This document shows, piece by piece, positions 59,832 to 64,000 of a stretch of 64,000 bases of DNA. The stretch comes from Methylococcus capsulatus (GTDB lineage: Bacteria; Pseudomonadota; Gammaproteobacteria; Methylococcales; Methylococcaceae): the NCBI RefSeq assembly GCF_036864975.1, contig NZ_CP104311.1, positions 2,297,513 through 2,361,512 on the forward strand, read 5' to 3'. Numbering within the stretch: position 1 is the stretch's first letter; each line of letters starts with the position of its first letter. Under the pieces are notes generated by a model. That model did not search any database. It worked only from the letters and a program-made list of their open reading frames with translations, and was not told the origin of the DNA. A program made the translations under genes and the position numbers.

Positions 59832-61337
59832 ATGAAAAGACTGTTGCTTGCGCTGGCCGCCGTGCCCGGACTCGCCCTGGCCATTCCGGCCACGCCGGTG
59901 ATGACACTGTACCAGTTCAACGGACCCCTCGACATCCCGTATTACGACGCCGATGCTTTCCTGCGCAACGGCCCGGCTTCGCCGGCCGGGGCGCTGAGCC
60001 AGGGCAGTTCGGTCATCCCTTGCCTGGTTCTGAAAAACGGTCAACCACTGACCGACGCCACCGGTACGCCTTACGTCGGTTTCAAGCTCGTCGTGGATTC
60101 GCGCGCCGCCACTCCTGCCTCGGTGGAAAAGTTCAAGCAGGCCGTGGCGGAGCGCAAGACCCTGGCTGTCGCCAACCACCATTGCGATGCTTCAGTCCGG
60201 CATGTGATCGACGTTCGCAAGCTCTATCCCATGGAAAAAGCGCCTTTCTTCGATCCGCCGCCGGTGTCGGCCCGCCGGCTGGCTAGGCCGGACCAAGGCG
60301 AGCTGGACCGGATCGTAAAGGCATTCCACAACTCGCCTCAGTGCGAAAGCGCCAACGGCAGTGTCGTCGGTCGGCGCTCCGCCCTGGCCCGCGCCTGGGA
60401 CCAGTTCGCGCGGGCCAACCCCGGCCATTGGCCGGCGCGGACATTGGAGCAGGCCAGGCAGCTCGATTACGTCATGCGCACCGCCCTGTTCGAGGGGCAT
60501 CTCGAACGGGGCTGCAATGCCTACGGTGCCTGCGAACGCAATGTCATCGCCCTGTCCATCCGCAACCGCGGCAAGGAAGGTTGCAGCAGAATCCAGGGCT
60601 GTAGCGCCCCGGGGGATTTCCAGGGAGTGGCGTCGAAGCCCTCGCAGTACAACATCTGGGACGAATACCTCACCCAAGTCACGGGTCTCACGGCCTGCTT
60701 CCTGCGCCAGGATTTGAGCCACACCGAGCGCTACGCCAGACTGCAGGCCATGTACGAACAGAGCTTGCCGGACGTGCAGCGCATTCTGTTCGGCGACGAT
60801 GTGGAGCTGAGGGAAATCTTTCCTGGCGCCGCCCTCACCGACCTGAAGAGCCTCAAGCACTATTACCACGCCCCCGCCATGGGCAAATGCTTCCCCGGTT
60901 ACGGGCGGGCAGCATACATTTCCGGCGCGGTTGCCCGGAATGGGCGAGATTTCGCGCTCATCGCCAATACCCGGATTCAGGTGGAGGGTCGCACCGACGG
61001 TGGCTACTTCTTCCAGGATTTCATCGTGACAGCCAAAGACGACCGGGATGAAATCAGGATCGTCGACAATTATCCCGGTTTCGTCATCGATGCCCGCAAG
61101 ATTGATCTCAAGCCCACAGCCCGTTGCGTGCCCTACGGCATCCCCGCCGGTTGCGAATCCGGCGAGCCTGGACGTTACCGCACCACCCCGGGCTGGCTGA
61201 ACACGGGCAGATCGTTGGAACTGCGCTGTCATCTCGAGGACCGTGGAGAAAACTGCCAGACACCCGCGGTCGCCAAAACCGTCGGCGTCGGCGGGAGATG
61301 CGATACCCAGATGCGGCCGGTGGCTGGGGTGAAGTGA
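59832..61337 (+). CDS. Cys-rich exported protein of unknown function
   Basis: A 501-residue protein with a Sec signal (MKRLLLALAAVPGLALA) cleaved near residue 17. The mature part contains 14 Cys residues, several in paired settings such as RGCNAYGACERN and EGCSRIQGCSAP, so disulfide bonds are likely in the periplasm or outside. I do not recognise a catalytic motif. Segments such as NIWDEYLTQVTGLTACFLRQDLSH and KCFPGYGRAAYISGA are striking but unfamiliar. It starts 16 bases after rlmD and may share its transcript. Confidence 0.85.
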   Translation: MKRLLLALAAVPGLALAIPATPVMTLYQFNGPLDIPYYDADAFLRNGPASPAGALSQGSSVIPCLVLKNGQPLTDATGTPYVGFKLVVDSRAATPASVEKFKQAVAERKTLAVANHHCDASVRHVIDVRKLYPMEKAPFFDPPPVSARRLARPDQGELDRIVKAFHNSPQCESANGSVVGRRSALARAWDQFARANPGHWPARTLEQARQLDYVMRTALFEGHLERGCNAYGACERNVIALSIRNRGKEGCSRIQGCSAPGDFQGVASKPSQYNIWDEYLTQVTGLTACFLRQDLSHTERYARLQAMYEQSLPDVQRILFGDDVELREIFPGAALTDLKSLKHYYHAPAMGKCFPGYGRAAYISGAVARNGRDFALIANTRIQVEGRTDGGYFFQDFIVTAKDDRDEIRIVDNYPGFVIDARKIDLKPTARCVPYGIPAGCESGEPGRYRTTPGWLNTGRSLELRCHLEDRGENCQTPAVAKTVGVGGRCDTQMRPVAGVK

Positions 61338-61519
61338 CTTTGTCGCTGTCGTCTTTGCAGGCCATGCGACATTGCTGCGTTTACGACGTCTGCCTTACCC
61401 CGTTCCTTATTGCCGTAGACGCGTAACTACGTGGAACATAAGATTTTTTGTCGATATCGCTTTGTGGTGTGGTTCTTGCTATCCATAGCGCGATAACTCT
61501 TCCCAAAGGAGGACCGATC

Positions 61520-61762
61520 ATGGCGGTAGCACCGGGCTTTTTCGTGGATTGGAACGGCAACGCGCGTCGCACCGAAGACGCTGGCGGCGATTTCGTGGTC
61601 GACGTCGACACCGCAGCGAGATACGTCGCGCTTTACACCCGGAATGGCACCTTGATGCACGAGGCGACGTTCTATAAAACCTTGGAAGACATGGAGAAAA
61701 AGGGCATCAAAGCCCCTCTGGTGGACGGCGCTACGCCTTGGGGCATGAAAGACGAGTGGTAG
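61520..61762 (+). CDS. Small conserved-looking hypothetical protein, 80 aa
   Basis: An 80-residue protein starting MAVAPGFFVDWNGNARR, preceded by an AAAGGAGGACCG ribosome site that is among the best in the window. No signal peptide or membrane helix. The mix of acidic and basic residues and a well-formed end (GATPWGMKDEW) suggests a real folded protein. Function unknown. Upstream, 61338-61519 holds no other gene. Confidence 0.75.
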   Translation: MAVAPGFFVDWNGNARRTEDAGGDFVVDVDTAARYVALYTRNGTLMHEATFYKTLEDMEKKGIKAPLVDGATPWGMKDEW

Positions 61763-61816
61763 GCGCGCAGGGAGGGGCGTCTTGATCCGCCCCGGTCCCT
61801 CCGCGCAAAGGCATAC

Positions 61817-63346
61817 TCAGTGCGCGAACTCCGCGGGCGAGGCGCGCACGGCACGGTTGTAGGCCCAACTGCGGATATGGTCGACCTGCTCCTTCATGGT
61901 CTTGGACAGCGGTACGATCTTGCCGGCGGCTCGCAGCAGGTCTTCCACCGTCACCTCGCGGTTGTCCAGGTGGGCGGTCGTCAGGGCCGAAACCACGCAC
62001 TGTTCCACCTCGGCGCCCACCCAGCCCTTGGTGATCTTGATCAGGCGGGTGAGGTCGAAGGAGCGGGTGTCGATACCGCGGCGCTCCAAATGGATGCGGA
62101 AGATTTCGACCCGTTCGTCATCCAGCGGCAGGTCGACGAAGAAAATTTCGTCGAAACGCCCTTTTCGCGTCATTTCAGCCGGCAGGAGGTCGATGCGGTT
62201 GGCGGTGGCGGCCACGAACAGGCCGCTGGTCTTTTCCTGCATCCAGGTCAGGAAGAAGGCAAAGATGCGCCCTTGTTCGCCGGCGGACTCGGTGGAGTTG
62301 ACGCCCATCTCGATTTCGTCGAACCACACCACGGCCGGTGCGATCTGTTCCAGCATGCGGCAGGCAGAAACGAAAGCGCCTTCGGCGCTGCCGTGACGGC
62401 CGGAAAAGATTTCGGTCATGTCGATGCGGTAGAGCGGCAGACCGAAGGCGGAGGCGATGGCCTTGACCGAAAGGCTCTTGCCGCAGCCGGAAACGCCCAT
62501 GATGAGTACGCCCTTGGGCACGATTTCGGCGCTGATGCTGTCACGGAGCTGGAACAGTTCACGCCGCTCCATCAGCCATTTCTTCATGATCTCCAGGCCG
62601 CCGACGCTGTCGATCTGGGTGCCGTCGGCGACGTACTGGATCATGCCTGTGCGGTTCACCAGCAGGCGCTTTTCCTCATACAGTGCGGGCAGGGAATCCG
62701 CCCCCAGGGCGCCCCGTGCGGCCAGGGCACGGCGGATGGCATGGCGCGACTCATCGAGCGTCAGGCCCTGCAGCGCCCTCGCGATCTGAGTGAGAGTGGC
62801 GTCATCGGTGTCGGCGCTACCGCCCAGCGCCTTCACGGCTTGGACTTCGTCGCGGAGGAAGTCGATCAGTTCGGCCAGATCCGGCAGCGTCAGCTCAATG
62901 TACATGATGCTTCGGCTGAGTTCCTCGGGAATGTAACGGACCGGCGAGGAAATGACGACGAATTTGTTGTGGTCGAAGCAGACACCGTACAGGTCGCGCA
63001 GGCGGCGGCGGATGTCGGCCCGCTCGCGCAGCGGTTCGTGGAAGTCCTTCAGGTGGAACAGGGCAGGTCCCTGGTAAGCGGCGATGAAATCGAGCGCGGC
63101 GCGGGGGTCGGAAGCGGACGCGTCGGCCGCGCCCTCGTCGCAGCGCAGACCTTCGGTCAGGCTCCAGGTCCAGACCGGCACTTTCGTGTTGAAGAAGCGC
63201 TGCGCGGCGTCCTTGAGGAGACGCTCGACGCGCTGTTCCTCAGAGGAGCGGATGTAGCTCAGCGGCCGCGCGGATTCGACGATCTCGCGCAATGCGGCGA
63301 TGGAACGGCTTTCGGATCGGGCGGGAGGGGTGGTTGAGGAAGTCAT
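61817..63346 (-). CDS. AAA+ ATPase, Ycf46-like
   Basis: A 509-residue cytoplasmic ATPase. The N-terminal half (about 10-240) includes FHLKDFHEPLRERADIRRRLRD and HNKFVVISSPVRYIPEEL in pieces, typical of Ycf46-like proteins found in cyanobacteria and some proteobacteria. The AAA+ core has Walker A GVSGCGKSLSVKA at about 284, Walker B VVWFDEIEMG, sensor 1 ATANRIDLLPAEM and an arginine-finger region RKGRFDEIFFVDLP. Role unknown; a link to carbon metabolism has been suggested for cyanobacterial Ycf46. The start at 63346 (MTSSTTPPAR) was chosen over a long Cys/Arg-rich extension. Confidence 0.88.
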   Translation of the reverse strand: MTSSTTPPARSESRSIAALREIVESARPLSYIRSSEEQRVERLLKDAAQRFFNTKVPVWTWSLTEGLRCDEGAADASASDPRAALDFIAAYQGPALFHLKDFHEPLRERADIRRRLRDLYGVCFDHNKFVVISSPVRYIPEELSRSIMYIELTLPDLAELIDFLRDEVQAVKALGGSADTDDATLTQIARALQGLTLDESRHAIRRALAARGALGADSLPALYEEKRLLVNRTGMIQYVADGTQIDSVGGLEIMKKWLMERRELFQLRDSISAEIVPKGVLIMGVSGCGKSLSVKAIASAFGLPLYRIDMTEIFSGRHGSAEGAFVSACRMLEQIAPAVVWFDEIEMGVNSTESAGEQGRIFAFFLTWMQEKTSGLFVAATANRIDLLPAEMTRKGRFDEIFFVDLPLDDERVEIFRIHLERRGIDTRSFDLTRLIKITKGWVGAEVEQCVVSALTTAHLDNREVTVEDLLRAAGKIVPLSKTMKEQVDHIRSWAYNRAVRASPAEFAH

Positions 63347-63454
63347 CGACAGTGTTCTTGCTGGACGGGGTGCGGCACCCGCTATGCCGGGTGCCCGGGA
63401 AAGAACGGCGGTGTGCCGGGTCCGGCGAGGACCATGCAGGATGATACACCAAGC

Positions 63455-63487
63455 GTGTGCCCGGCGGCATACCGCCGCCGGGCACAC
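63455..63487. terminator. GC-rich 13-bp hairpin after the cupin gene
   Basis: GTGTGCCCGGCGG and CCGCCGGGCACAC form a perfect 13-bp stem around a 7-base loop. It lies 25 bases past the stop of the minus-strand cupin gene. The run after the hairpin is only weakly T-rich, so termination is likely but not certain. Confidence 0.6.
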
Positions 63488-63511
63488 GGGTTCAAGGTCG
63501 GCTGCGGCGCC

Positions 63512-63889
63512 TCATTCGACCGTGCCGAGTTCGAAGATCACCAGTTCGGCATCGTTGCCACCGATGTTTTCGACGGTCATTGCGCTCCCAGTTTCCCAGA
63601 ACACGTCGCCGGCCCCGTAGTCGTGCCTTTCGCCCGCGTCTTCCACCCGCAGCCGGCCCTGGAGCACGTAGCGGGGGCCGGTGCCCTGGTGGGTATGGAT
63701 CGGCGTCTTGTAGCCCGGCGGAAACCGGACGCGGATGAGACGGGTATCGACCGTATTGGCGGGGAGGATCACCGTTTTCTGCAGCAGAAGCTGCCGCGCC
63801 GCTACTGGCTCCTCGGCGACAGCCGTGGCACCGAAGCACGGCAGGCCCAGCAGAAGGATGAAGTACAGATGAAAACGTTTTCTCGACAT
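63512..63889 (-). CDS. Exported cupin-domain protein
   Basis: A 125-residue protein with a Sec signal (about residues 1-25, ending near AVA). One cupin beta-barrel has the metal-binding segment PIHTHQGTGPRYVLQGRL (two His) and the second motif GDVFWETGSAMTVENIG. A single-domain periplasmic cupin could be a metal-dependent enzyme or a small-molecule binder; the sequence does not say which. It lies just upstream of the AAA+ gene on the same strand, after a strong hairpin. Confidence 0.85.
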   Translation of the reverse strand: MSRKRFHLYFILLLGLPCFGATAVAEEPVAARQLLLQKTVILPANTVDTRLIRVRFPPGYKTPIHTHQGTGPRYVLQGRLRVEDAGERHDYGAGDVFWETGSAMTVENIGGNDAELVIFELGTVE

Positions 63890-64000
63890 GATTGTCCTCC
63901 GGAATGAAGGGAAGGCGTCCTGCCCTGGATCTGTCGGCGTCGCCGCGGCCTAGGCCGCTCTGCCAGCGGCCGTGGCCTCTGGCACTTCCACCAGGCGGCC

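Overview
The window is one contiguous piece of a GC-rich gammaproteobacterial chromosome. Gene order (yebC-ruvC-ruvA-ruvB-ybgC-tolQ-tolR-tolA-tolB-pal-cpoB-queE-queC) is classically gammaproteobacterial. The membrane-bound formate dehydrogenase, the large iterative polyketide synthase and the general character of the proteins suggest a Methylococcus-type methanotroph. That assignment is inference from remembered gene content; no 16S rRNA or methane monooxygenase gene lies in the window.

Layout. 0.1-6 kb: a hybrid sensor histidine kinase (minus), then a sigma-54-dependent GAF/AAA+/Fis regulator (plus). 5.9-11.4 kb (minus): a formate dehydrogenase operon (alpha, FeS beta, cytochrome b gamma), with ppnP and two very small membrane-protein genes downstream. 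11.6-17 kb (plus): pcm-rtcA-polX, a tightly packed repair cluster, then an ABC exporter. 17.2-20.6 kb: yebC-ruvCAB-ybgC. 20.8-23.9 kb (minus): a dynamin-like GTPase translationally coupled to a lipoprotein. 24.2-31.9 kb (plus): the Tol-Pal envelope system and queuosine-precursor genes; tolA holds seven tandem 204-bp repeats. 31.9-33.5 kb: gltX, then tRNA-Ala(GGC) and tRNA-Glu(UUC) behind a near-consensus promoter. 34.3-37 kb: an exosortase-associated (TIGR04073-like) small protein and a PAS-GGDEF-EAL protein.

37.2-45.9 kb is the most striking gene: a 2,905-residue iterative type I polyketide synthase. It reads KS-AT-(GAF-GAF)-ACP-ACP-KR-DH-degenerate PPTase-like-hotdog-hotdog, resembling enediyne-type synthases but with two sensor-type GAF domains between AT and ACP and two fused thioesterase-like domains. 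46.2-53.7 kb: an orphan heavy-metal RND pump gene and a pstA-pstB-pstS cluster lacking pstC, with an intact IS1182-type element between them. 53.7-55.6 kb: a Fic-like gene broken by an IS110-family element and again by a poly-G frameshift. 55.6-64 kb: an exported hypothetical protein, a CDF metal exporter, cysM-rlmD, a Cys-rich exported protein, a small hypothetical, a Ycf46-like AAA+ ATPase and an exported cupin.

Most of the window is core housekeeping: recombination, envelope integrity, tRNA modification and charging. The accessory signal is concentrated between about 34 and 56 kb (PKS, metal efflux, IS elements, pseudogene). All assignments come from reading the sequence; no database search was possible.
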